A stretch of 64,000 bases of DNA from Ruegeria lacuscaerulensis ITI-1157 (GTDB taxonomy: Bacteria > Pseudomonadota > Alphaproteobacteria > Rhodobacterales > Rhodobacteraceae): positions 2,898,115 to 2,962,114 of the forward strand of contig GG704596.1 in NCBI GenBank assembly GCA_000161775.1. The letters run 5' to 3'. Below the pieces are notes generated by a model, which worked only from the letters and a program-made list of their open reading frames with translations, was not told the origin of the DNA and ran no database searches. Positions 29,362 through 37,482 of this stretch are shown here, piece after piece (position 1 is the stretch's first letter; each line of letters begins with the position of its first letter). The translations under genes and the position numbers were made by a program.

Positions 29362-29400
29362 CTCTCGGGACATTGCTCTGCAATGCCCTGCCGGGCAGTG
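29362..29400 (-). repeat. 39-bp palindromic repeat, copy 2 (inverted)
   Basis: Its reverse complement matches copy 1 at 36 of 39 positions (differences at positions 12, 22 and 23). It interrupts orfB after VRKVWH. The two copies face each other, 210 bp apart. Confidence 0.8.
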
Positions 29401-29670
29401 GATGCGCCGCGAAGACTTTGATGTGGCCCGCTGCACGGTGGAACGGCTGATGCGGCAACTGGGCATACAGGGTGTTATCCGTGGCAAGCCTCAGAAGACA
29501 ACGCGGCCTGACAAGGCCCTGCCATATCCGCGCGACAAGGTGAACCGGCAGTTCGGGCACCGGCGCCGAATACGCTGTGGGTCAGTGACTTCACTTATGT
29601 CTCGACCTGGCAGGGCTTCGTCTATGTCGCCTTCGTGATCGGCGCCTTTGCCAACCGCATCGTCGGCTGG

Positions 29671-30488
29671 GCGGCTTCGTCCCGCTCGGCTATGACGCCA
29701 TCGACCGCAAGCTGGTCATCAACCCGGCCGAGGCCGAGAACGTCCGCACCATCTTCCAGCTGTTCGCGCGGTCAGAGACCACCACCTCGGTGGTTCGGGA
29801 ATTGGACGCGCGCTGCATCCGCTCCAAGCGTGGCCGGCCCATCGACCGGGGTGCGCTCTACAAGCTGCTGCACAACCGCATCTATCGCGGCGAGATCACC
29901 CACAAGGGCGCGGTCTATCCCGGCGCGCATGAGGCGATCATCAGCCCCTAGTTGTGGGACGCCGTCCATGCCGTTCTGAAGGGCAATACCCACGCCCGCG
30001 CCGGGCGCACCCGGGCGGCTGCGCCGGCGTTGTTGCGCGGGCTTATCTTCACCCAGACCGGCGCGGCGATGACGCCGCACCACACCAAGCGCAAGGGCAA
30101 GCGGTATTGCTACTATACCTCGATGGACGTGATCCGCGGCCGCCCCAAGGCCGAGCTGCGCGGGCCGCAGCGGCTGCCGGCGGCGATGGTCGAGGACGTG
30201 GTGATCGCCGAGGTGCGCCGGATGTTGCGCACACCCGAGGTGGTGGCACGCACGGCACGGGCCCTGAGGAATGAACGCCCGGATCTCGACGAGAACACCG
30301 TCGTCGCCTCGATTGGCCAGTTCGATGACATGTGGGCCGCGCTGATCCCGGCCGAACAGGCGCGTGTCGTGCAGCTCTTGGTGTCACGCGTCACCGTGGG
30401 CGAGGACGGGATGGATATCGACCTGCGCCATGACGGGCTCGGCGCCTTGGCCAGCCTGCTGACGCCCGAGACGGAGGACGCTGCCTGA
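29671..30488 (+). pseudogene. large serine recombinase, N-terminally truncated with internal stop
   Basis: The frame reads GGFVPLGYDAIDRKLVINP, the start of the Recombinase domain (PF07508 type) of large serine recombinases, through LYKLLHNRIYRGEI, a degenerate zinc-ribbon region (LLRGLIFTQTG...KRYCYY) and a helical end. The whole catalytic resolvase domain with its serine is missing: it is replaced by IS3 sequence. An in-frame TAG at 29949-29951 breaks the remaining part (SP-stop-LWDAV). From 29952 the frame is open for 178 codons to TGA 30488. Not functional as a recombinase. Confidence 0.85.
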
Positions 30489-30868
30489 TGCCCAGCACCA
30501 ACACGATCCGCGTCCACGTTCCGCTCACCTTGCGCAAGCGCGGCAGCCGCCCGCGCATCCTGCCGCCCAAGGACATGGAGGCCGCAACGCCCACCGGTCA
30601 GGATCCCCGCCTCCGGCGCGCCATCGGCCGGGCGTGGCGCTGGCGGAAAATGCTGGAGGCCGGCGAGGTCGCCACGCTCGCCGACCTCGCCACCGAGCAA
30701 GGTCTATCCGACCGCTATGTCAGCCGCCTCCTGCGCCTTGCCTGGCTGGCGCCCGAGGTGCTGGAACGCCTCGTCGTGTGTCGCGAACCCTGCGCGATCA
30801 CGATCTACGATCTGTGCCTGATCGCCTCGCTGCCGTGGGAGGAACAGGTGGAGACGGTATTCGCGTGA
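30488..30868 (+). CDS. small recombinase-associated helix-turn-helix protein
   Basis: 126 aa; its ATG overlaps the recombinase stop (TGATG), showing an original operon. The middle has a helix-turn-helix-like stretch (TLADLATEQGLSDRYVSRLLRL) and the end is acidic. Genes of this type commonly follow large serine recombinases of mobile elements in Rhodobacterales; a DNA-binding accessory role is inference. The frame is intact although its partner is dead. Confidence 0.7.
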   Translation: MPSTNTIRVHVPLTLRKRGSRPRILPPKDMEAATPTGQDPRLRRAIGRAWRWRKMLEAGEVATLADLATEQGLSDRYVSRLLRLAWLAPEVLERLVVCREPCAITIYDLCLIASLPWEEQVETVFA

Positions 30869-30871
30869 CCG

Positions 30872-31702
30872 TCAATGAAAGCTGGCCTGAAACGTCGTCG
30901 GCGTCAGCGAGACGTGGGCATCGAGCGGAGGGCGTAGTTCGAAGGCCTTCGGCTCGCGCGAAAATCGGTAGAGCCGGAACAGACACCATTCCTTGCGCCG
31001 TTCCTCGGCCACGGCCAGTTCGTTGCGGCTGATGTAGAACGGTGTGCGTTCCCAGCCATTCGTCGTCTTCACCTCGATCAGCCGCGACTGGCCATCCGGC
31101 GCGAAGCTGGCGATGTCATAACCCGCGCCGTCGCCATCCTCCTCGGACACCCATCGCACCTTGCGCGCCAGGTCATCCCGCCCGGCGGCCTTGAGCTTGG
31201 CCCGCTCGTGGGCCAGCACGCGTTCCTCGCCGGCACGGCCCAAGGCGCGGTTGCGCTCGTCCCGGCCCGCGACATCGAACTTCGCGGCCACATGCAGCAT
31301 CTGCTCCAGCTCCTGCGGCGGCGGCTGGTTCGAGAGCGTCGGCGCTGGACCGACCCAGAGCGGCGCGGCCTCGTGCAATCCGGCGGCGGTATTCGGTATG
31401 CGGCCCAGCCACGCGGGATTGAACGCCAGCCATCGTGCCACGGCATCGATCAGGGATGTCTGGAAATTGAAGGCGGGCTTGTAGCCGGGGATCCAGTCCT
31501 CGCCGAGGCCCTTCAGCACCGCGCTGATGTTCTGGTGCTTGAACTCGACCGATCCCTCGGACCGGCCATTCAGGAGCGGCAGGAGCGCGCGGCGATGCTC
31601 GGCCTTGTTGTAGGGCCGCCCGCTCAGATCATCGGCCAGCATCGCGAAGTAATCCGCGACGATCAGGTCGTTTTCTTCATCGGTCCAAGGCACTTTCGAC
31701 AT
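30872..31702 (-). CDS. DUF3883 PD-(D/E)XK-like protein
   Basis: 276 aa. The N-terminal half (DEENDLIVADYF..., FKHQNISAVLKGLG) is a domain often seen before DUF3883. The C-terminal DUF3883 domain has GRAGEERVL near 155-163, then GYDIASF (D196) and LIEVKTT (E210, K212), the D...ExK pattern of restriction-endonuclease-like nucleases. Such domains occur in defence or restriction proteins. It is convergent with the recombinase-associated gene (3-bp gap), between mobile-element remains and tRNA-Ser. Nuclease activity and defence role are inference. Confidence 0.82.
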   Translation of the reverse strand: MSKVPWTDEENDLIVADYFAMLADDLSGRPYNKAEHRRALLPLLNGRSEGSVEFKHQNISAVLKGLGEDWIPGYKPAFNFQTSLIDAVARWLAFNPAWLGRIPNTAAGLHEAAPLWVGPAPTLSNQPPPQELEQMLHVAAKFDVAGRDERNRALGRAGEERVLAHERAKLKAAGRDDLARKVRWVSEEDGDGAGYDIASFAPDGQSRLIEVKTTNGWERTPFYISRNELAVAEERRKEWCLFRLYRFSREPKAFELRPPLDAHVSLTPTTFQASFH

Positions 31703-32092
31703 CGCGGCCCAGGCTAGAGACGGAATACGCTTTTGTCATCAAGGCTTTCGCGCTCGGACGGGTGACATATGCCGTCATCCCTACGCGCGAGCCTGCCACC
31801 AGCCCCAGCCACTACGCCTCCTGTTTGTTCGGGCCATGTTCCGCTTGTAGGCATTGGAAACAGGGGGCGAAGTTTTGGCGGGGCTGGAACTCAGGCCATT
31901 GAAAACGCTTGTGAAAATCACACCGAACCGAATTGCGCGAGGTTCGCTCGACCAGAGACTGGGGGCGGTTCAGAGACCGAAACCGGGGGTGCAGCCTGTC
32001 TCGGAGGTTCGCACCCTATCCGCAAACCCCTTTGAAAACAGGGAAAATTCCAGCGTTGGCCGGGGGCGTTCGATGTTTCGCAATGGTGATGG
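31703..32092. other. intergenic region next to tRNA-Ser, no gene seen
   Basis: About 390 bp between the DUF3883 gene and the tRNA 3' end. I find no credible reading frame, RNA gene or attachment-site repeat of the tRNA here. Short frames exist on both strands but lack family features. Confidence 0.4.
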
Positions 32093-32182
32093 TGGCGGAG
32101 AGACAGGGATTCGAACCCTGGAGACGGTTTCCCGCCTACACACTTTCCAGGCGTGCGCCTTCGACCACTCGGCCACCTCTCC
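32093..32182 (-). tRNA. tRNA-Ser(GGA)
   Basis: A 90-nt class II tRNA including an encoded CCA end. The acceptor stem begins GGAGAGG; the anticodon stem CACGC/GUGUG encloses the loop CUGGAAA with anticodon GGA (complement at 32146-32148). A long variable arm and the T-loop GGTTCGAATCC are present. Confidence 0.95.
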
Positions 32183-32338
32183 GTGCCGAGGTTATTTGGA
32201 CCAACAGCTCGGGATTTGCAAGTCCCGAATGATCGTAAATCGAGGCAACCGCAAACCCGCATCTGGCACCTGAGGAATCGAACGGAGAAACGCATCTGCG
32301 CGCTTTTCTTCCGCTGCCAACCTGCACTACGTCGCAGT

Positions 32339-34774
32339 TCAGACTTCGTCGCCTTCGGATCCGTCCAGATCACCTTCGGTCATTCGTGCTGGGTCCGACT
32401 CTGAAGTCTGGCGAACTTCGCCGCGGCCCGAGTCATCCGGCGACGGCTCGTCAGCCTTGTTCATAAGTTGGGTCAAGACTTCCGGGTTGCGCAGCCACAA
32501 ATCCCGCTGGGCGAATGGTATCTCGATCCCCTCTTCCGCAAACCGTCGGTTGATTTCGTGGTTAATCTCGGACTTGACGGTCACGACCCAGTTTACATCC
32601 CTCAGTATCGCCCGGATTTCAAAATCCAGAGAATCCGCGCCGAAGCCCTGGAACACGATGTTTGGCGCCGGATTGGCAAGCACCATCGGGTGAGCATTGG
32701 CGATGTCTCGAAGGATCTGCTCGACCTTTTTCGTATCCGTGCCATAGGCGACGCCGACCGGAACGATAACACGTCCGATCGTGTTGCCGCGGGTATAATT
32801 GGTAACGACTCCGCTGATCAGGTCCGAGTTGGGAACGATTACATCCGTTCGATCGAACGTCTCGATCCGGGTCGACCTGACCGAAATATCGCGAACGTAC
32901 CCCATCATCCCGTTGACGTCGATCCAGTCGCCCTTGGAGATAGGGCGTTCGACCAACAGAATGATCCCCGAAACGAAGTTGGACACGATGGTCTGAAGTC
33001 CGAAACCGATGCCGACCGACAACGCACCCGCCACGATGGCCAGCGACGACAGGTCAAATCCGGCAACCATGATGGCCACCAACGCCGCCAGAAATATCCC
33101 GACATATCCGGTGCCGGCGACGATCGCGTTCTGCCCTCCGGGGTCGATATTCGTCTTGGGCAACAAAGAATTGCGCAGACCGCTTTGCAGCAGACGCGTC
33201 AACATGTAGCCAACGGCGAACACGAAAACGAAGGTCAGGAAATTACTGGGCGAAATCGTCACGCCGCCGATGTCGAACCCCAGCAACAGGCGCGTCCAGG
33301 CTTCGCGCAGATCCGTCTCGCGCGCGCCCCAGAAAAGAGCAAGGATCGGCAGAGACAGAATCGCCAGCGCAAAGCCGACCATGACCGAAAACAGCGAGTC
33401 TCCCGCCGCATCGCCCTGACCGGTCAACCAGCCATAAACTGACGCGATAAAGCGCTGGAAAATGACCAGGGCCGCGATCAGGACCAATGTCTTGACCGCA
33501 GGGAAAACGATAGCTTCGGCCGCATTGGTATAGCCCACGGCAGCCAACACCGGACCGACGATGCCAAGGATGAACAGTCCTCGGCGCAAAAGCTCGATCA
33601 ACTGGCTGAAACCACGGCCTCCGGCAGGCTCGGTATCAGCGTCGTTCTCACCCGTGTCCGCGCTTCGAAGCTGACGCACCCGCAAAAGCAGCAGAGCGGT
33701 GCCCACGACAACCGGGAAACTGACCACAGCACGCGTCGCATCCGAGATATTCTCGATCCGCTCGAACAACTTGGCGAGCTCGTGCAGGATCAGCATCGCT
33801 GCCAGCAGGTCGATATATACGCGCAACTCGGTGATCGTGCGCGCAGAAAAGCCTTTGAAGTCCCGCGCCTCACCCATCATATAGATCTGACGGCCGATCC
33901 AGTCATAGAAAAGAACAATTGCTGCCCAATAGGGTATCTGCTGAACCAATAGACTGCCGCGCAATCCCAAGACTCCGGTCATCACCACTGCCTGAACCAA
34001 AAGGACGACACCGAACCAGGGAAGAATTATGCGGAACAGCGAGATGACGAATGTCCAAACACCACGACCCGATCCGCCGAAGCGTCGCAGATAGTCGCCA
34101 GCCTTTTCCGACCAACTGCGCCCAAAAACCAGGAGAACACTGGCCGTTGCGACCAGTATGAAAATCGCGAGGCCACTTTCTTGCAGGCGTTCGCGCGCGA
34201 CGTCCGACCTCATGTTGGCCACTGTTTCGTTGATGAGACTTCGCCCCGCTTCGGACATATCCGCCCAGGCCGGACCCCAATGTGCAGGATTCAACGGCGA
34301 GGGACCGCGCGCCAACAATTCCTTTCTCTGCCGTGCGCGGATGATCGCATCGATCTCGGCGATCAGACCGTTGGCGCGATTGAAAGCCTCCTCGGCGATG
34401 ATGCGTGGGACCCTGAGACTGTTGAGCTGACTCTCAAGGTGATTGCGCAATTCCGCGATCTCTTCGGGTTCCTCCGAACCATCTTCCGGTTTCGGCCCCA
34501 GCGCCTTGATCTGGTTCTCAAGCGTTTGGATCCGATCGGTATTGGCACTGCGCGCCTTGTTGAAGTACTCTCGGTAAGAGTCTATTTCCGAACGCAATTT
34601 CTCCAGCGCAGCGTTCGAAGCCCTATTGGCTTCGATAACACTCTCCGCTCGTTCCGCGGTGGACAGCCAGTTCTTGTAGAACTCGCTCTGACGGTCCGTA
34701 AGCTGCGCCAGGGCCACACTGACCATCGCGCACAGAACCACAAACCCGACTGCAAGAATACGAAAGGGCCGCAT
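32339..34774 (-). CDS. DUF3772/MscS mechanosensitive channel
   Basis: 811 aa from ATG 34774. A signal peptide (residues 1-23, ending VALA) leads to a periplasmic coiled-coil DUF3772 domain, about eleven hydrophobic segments, the MscS pore helix region (IVAGALSVGIGFGLQTIVSNFVSG) and the cytosolic MscS beta domain (RPISKGDWIDV). The C-terminal 40 residues are acidic and low-complexity. MscK-like channels of this type release solutes at osmotic downshift. It starts 5 bp after cysK and is the last gene of the tellurite-resistance-like operon. Confidence 0.92.
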   Translation of the reverse strand: MRPFRILAVGFVVLCAMVSVALAQLTDRQSEFYKNWLSTAERAESVIEANRASNAALEKLRSEIDSYREYFNKARSANTDRIQTLENQIKALGPKPEDGSEEPEEIAELRNHLESQLNSLRVPRIIAEEAFNRANGLIAEIDAIIRARQRKELLARGPSPLNPAHWGPAWADMSEAGRSLINETVANMRSDVARERLQESGLAIFILVATASVLLVFGRSWSEKAGDYLRRFGGSGRGVWTFVISLFRIILPWFGVVLLVQAVVMTGVLGLRGSLLVQQIPYWAAIVLFYDWIGRQIYMMGEARDFKGFSARTITELRVYIDLLAAMLILHELAKLFERIENISDATRAVVSFPVVVGTALLLLRVRQLRSADTGENDADTEPAGGRGFSQLIELLRRGLFILGIVGPVLAAVGYTNAAEAIVFPAVKTLVLIAALVIFQRFIASVYGWLTGQGDAAGDSLFSVMVGFALAILSLPILALFWGARETDLREAWTRLLLGFDIGGVTISPSNFLTFVFVFAVGYMLTRLLQSGLRNSLLPKTNIDPGGQNAIVAGTGYVGIFLAALVAIMVAGFDLSSLAIVAGALSVGIGFGLQTIVSNFVSGIILLVERPISKGDWIDVNGMMGYVRDISVRSTRIETFDRTDVIVPNSDLISGVVTNYTRGNTIGRVIVPVGVAYGTDTKKVEQILRDIANAHPMVLANPAPNIVFQGFGADSLDFEIRAILRDVNWVVTVKSEINHEINRRFAEEGIEIPFAQRDLWLRNPEVLTQLMNKADEPSPDDSGRGEVRQTSESDPARMTEGDLDGSEGDEV

Positions 34775-34779
34775 CTGCG

Positions 34780-35814
34780 CTACACGTCCTCGAATACGCC
34801 GGGGATGCTGCGCGGGGCTTCGGTCATCCAATCGGGTACAGGCAGATCTTTCTCGCGCAGGAAGTCAGGATTGAACAGCTTTGACTGATAGCGGGTGCCG
34901 TAGTCGCACAACACCGTCACGATGGTATGGCCAGGCCCCATCTCCTTGGCCAGCCGAACGGCTCCTGCAATGTTGATTGCGGTCGAGCCCCCCATCACAA
35001 GACCTTCCTCTCGAAGAAGACTGAAGATGTAAGGCAGCGCTTCGTTGTCCGAGATCTGATAGGCGTGATCAGGTTTGAACCCTTCCAGATTCTTCGTAAT
35101 CCGGACCTGCCCGATGCCTTCGGCGATCGAGCTGCCTTCCATGGCGATTTCGCCGGTCGTGTAGTAGGAATACAGCCCCGCCCCCATCGGATCGGCCAAT
35201 CCGATGGTCACGCCTTTGGGCCGCAGGGCTTCGGCCACGCCGGCCAGCGTACCACCCGAGCCGACGGCGCAGATGAAACCGTCCACCTTGCCCTCGGTCT
35301 GCTCCCAGATCTCGGGGCCGGTGGTTTCGACATGGGCCTGCCGGTTTGCAACGTTGTCGAACTGGTTGGCCCAGATCGCACCATTGGGTTCGGTCTTGGC
35401 CAATTCCTCGGCTAGGCGGCGCGAATAGTGGACAAAGTTGTTGGGGTTCCGGTACGGCGCTGCCGGCACCTGGACCAGCTGTGCCCCGGCAAGGCGCAGC
35501 ATGTCCTTCTTTTCTTCCGACTGGGTTTCGGGGATGACGATCACCGTCTTGAAACCCATCGAAGCGCCAACCAGGGCCAGTCCGATCCCGGTATTCCCGG
35601 CGGTGCCCTCGACAATCGTACCTCCCGGCCGGAGCTCGCCGCGCGCAATGGCATCGCGAATGATATACAGGGCGGCCCGGTCCTTGACCGACTGGCCGGG
35701 ATTCATGAACTCGGCCTTGCCGAGAATTTCACATCCGGTTTCTTCGCTGACCCGGCGCAGTCGGATCAACGGGGTTTTACCAACCGCGTCGGCAAGGTCA
35801 CGTGCAATGCGCAT
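34780..35814 (-). CDS. cysK: cysteine synthase
   Basis: 344 aa. The PLP lysine is in NPGQSVKDRA (K44), followed by EGTAGNTGIG for the substrate and the GSGGT phosphate loop. It makes cysteine from O-acetylserine and sulfide. In Rhodobacter sphaeroides a cysK gene lies with trgA and trgB in a tellurite-resistance locus; the same order is seen here. The C-terminal part (DWMTEAPRS...) is longer than in enteric CysK. Confidence 0.93.
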   Translation of the reverse strand: MRIARDLADAVGKTPLIRLRRVSEETGCEILGKAEFMNPGQSVKDRAALYIIRDAIARGELRPGGTIVEGTAGNTGIGLALVGASMGFKTVIVIPETQSEEKKDMLRLAGAQLVQVPAAPYRNPNNFVHYSRRLAEELAKTEPNGAIWANQFDNVANRQAHVETTGPEIWEQTEGKVDGFICAVGSGGTLAGVAEALRPKGVTIGLADPMGAGLYSYYTTGEIAMEGSSIAEGIGQVRITKNLEGFKPDHAYQISDNEALPYIFSLLREEGLVMGGSTAINIAGAVRLAKEMGPGHTIVTVLCDYGTRYQSKLFNPDFLREKDLPVPDWMTEAPRSIPGVFEDV

Positions 35815-35883
35815 GGCACCCTCATGTCAAATGGCTTTGTCGAAGATGTACAGGCGCCCTGCCCCGATCACAAGCGGCGATGG

Positions 35884-36999
35884 TCATTCCCGCAACCGGT
35901 CCCGATGGCGCGCCAACCAGTGGGCCAGTGTCAAAAGCGGCAAATCCTTGAAACCATGTTGGTCGACCAAATCCATGAACGCCTCATAGGACAGGATCTG
36001 GCTGCGAATGTCCTCGCCCTCGGAGGCCAAGCCCCCGTTGCTGATTGTCCGGGTCAAATCACCCAGACCAATGAAAAGATGCACATATTCAGTCGACGAT
36101 CCACTGGAAGAATATGCCCCGCCGGCATATTCAAGCCCGGACAACCTGATATGCGCCTCTTCCTCTGCCTCGCGATATGCGGCCTGTTCGGGTGTTTCAC
36201 CGGGATCGATCATGCCTGCGACCGGCTCCCACATCCACGGTTCCGGATCATCGATCAAAAAAACCGGGGCGCGAAATTGCTCGACCAGAAGGACCCGATC
36301 GCGTTTGGGGTCGTAAGGCAGAACGACGACCGCACTTCCTTGCATCAGGGCGCTACGGTGAAGGACGGGACCCATTGTGCCGTCGAATTGACGATGCTGC
36401 AGCTCCAGCTCTTCCATCCCGAAATAGTCAACATAAGCACGGGTATGCCGGTGAACGATCACATCCTTGCAAGTGTCATGCGCGGCCCCGGCGCGGCGCT
36501 GTCGCGCTGCCAACCTTGCCCACGCACGCCTTCGAATGGCTGGAAAGCTGCCGGCGATCCGGTCCGGGCCAACTTTACCGTAGTATCCCATCACCTCGCC
36601 AGCGGCCAAAAGCGTCATCTCGCCCCATTCGGAAATCCAGTCTTCCAGTGACCAAGGGCTGCCGGGCACCCAGGCGCCGGGTTCAGGAAAGAAAACCAAT
36701 GCAGGCTCTGCCGGGCGGCCATCCGGCTCGACATTGCGCGGGATCAGATCATAGTCGAAGCCACTTTCGTAATAGGCAAGGCGGGCCAGGTCCTCTTCAC
36801 CGAGGTCCCGCACCAACAGACCCTGCGCAACCGCGCCGGGCTCTTCCACTATCATCGGAAAAGGCTGACCCTCTACCGTCCTGACAGCGTAATCTGAAAG
36901 CACCGCATGTTCTGCGCGCAGATCGTCTGTCGACCGCCCCAAAACCAGTTCCAGCAGAGGCGCAAAACGCAGAGTTCCATAAAAGAACAGATTGGTCAT
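35884..36999 (-). CDS. trgB: TrgB-like fusion of gamma-glutamylcyclotransferase-like and NUDIX domains
   Basis: 371 aa from ATG 36999 (a GTG three codons earlier is possible). Residues 1-150 form an AIG2/GGCT-like domain (FFYGTLRFAPLLELV, AYYESGFDY). The second half is an ADP-ribose-pyrophosphatase-type NUDIX domain with box GMIDPGETPEQAAYREAEEEA, in which the usual final Gly is Ala. It lies between trgA and cysK, as in the known tellurite-resistance loci. How it helps against tellurite is not known; ADP-ribose or related turnover is the likely NUDIX activity. Confidence 0.88.
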   Translation of the reverse strand: MTNLFFYGTLRFAPLLELVLGRSTDDLRAEHAVLSDYAVRTVEGQPFPMIVEEPGAVAQGLLVRDLGEEDLARLAYYESGFDYDLIPRNVEPDGRPAEPALVFFPEPGAWVPGSPWSLEDWISEWGEMTLLAAGEVMGYYGKVGPDRIAGSFPAIRRRAWARLAARQRRAGAAHDTCKDVIVHRHTRAYVDYFGMEELELQHRQFDGTMGPVLHRSALMQGSAVVVLPYDPKRDRVLLVEQFRAPVFLIDDPEPWMWEPVAGMIDPGETPEQAAYREAEEEAHIRLSGLEYAGGAYSSSGSSTEYVHLFIGLGDLTRTISNGGLASEGEDIRSQILSYEAFMDLVDQHGFKDLPLLTLAHWLARHRDRLRE

Positions 37000-37023
37000 C
37001 GGTACCACACTTGCAGGTCGTGA

Positions 37024-37464
37024 CTATCGCCAGCGACGCGACGCTTCCTCGGTGAAAAGACCAGAAAGCAGCGCGCCAATGGCGAGTGTCGCAATGATCT
37101 CGGGCGAAATCAGTTGCCTGCCGAAGTCCACACCCAGCTGGAAAATCGCCAACAGGGCCTCAAACGGGCCATCGTAACGGTGACGCATCGCCAACCTGAA
37201 CATCTCATAAGTGCCCTGAACGAAAAGCCCCCAGAAAACCAAAGACGCCACACCCGTCAGGCCATTGTTCACCGCAGCAGTCCAACCGCGCCCCGCCCGC
37301 TTGCCCATGATCACCCAACCGCAGAGAAACCCCAATACGAGATTGACATAGGTAAAATACCCATAGTCCTTGCCGGGCTCACCGTTCTCCATGATCATCC
37401 CGGACACGAGGAATGCCACCACCATCAGACAAAGCGCTGCGACGAGGCGAGAGGCTGTAGGCAT
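37024..37464 (-). CDS. trgA: TrgA-family membrane protein
   Basis: 146 aa with about four membrane segments (residues 8-26, 40-55, 72-90, 122-140) and conserved VNLVLGFLCGWVIMG and NNGLTGVASLVFWG stretches of the TrgA family, first described from tellurite resistance in Rhodobacter sphaeroides. It is 24 bp upstream of trgB and 18 bp downstream of the cfa gene, all on one strand. Confidence 0.88.
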   Translation of the reverse strand: MPTASRLVAALCLMVVAFLVSGMIMENGEPGKDYGYFTYVNLVLGFLCGWVIMGKRAGRGWTAAVNNGLTGVASLVFWGLFVQGTYEMFRLAMRHRYDGPFEALLAIFQLGVDFGRQLISPEIIATLAIGALLSGLFTEEASRRWR

Positions 37465-37482
37465 CTGTTCTTTTCCGTACTT

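Larger units (their letters stand above)
28718..29672 (+). mobile_element. IS3-family element, left part, 3'-truncated
   Basis: The likely left inverted repeat starts at 28718 (TGAACCGCTCCGGGTTTTCC). An intact orfA and a damaged orfB follow. The element stops at about 29672, half way through the transposase core, where serine-recombinase sequence begins; no right inverted repeat or target duplication is visible. Confidence 0.8.
29098..29672 (+). pseudogene. IS3-family transposase OrfB, multiply disrupted
   Basis: The protein can be followed in four pieces: MIGFI (29098-29112), DDHRAEYGV to VRKVWH (29154-29357), MRREDFDVARC to RQF (29402-29554), and APNTLWVSDF to ANRIVGW (from 29557). Pieces 1/2 and 2/3 are split by 41-44-bp insertions that are inverted copies of one palindromic repeat; pieces 3/4 by a 1-bp deletion. 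The first catalytic Asp (WVSDF) remains, the second is replaced by Gly (FVIGAF where D is expected), and the third catalytic residue is lost because the gene ends in a junction with a recombinase. Confidence 0.85.

Noticed and set aside
29098-29421. Intact 107-codon frame at the orfB start
   Set aside because: After five true OrfB codons it reads the inserted repeat and then the wrong frame; not a separate gene.
31703-32092. Duplicated tRNA end (att site) near tRNA-Ser
   Set aside because: I looked for a second copy of the tRNA 3' sequence flanking the mobile block and found none in the window.
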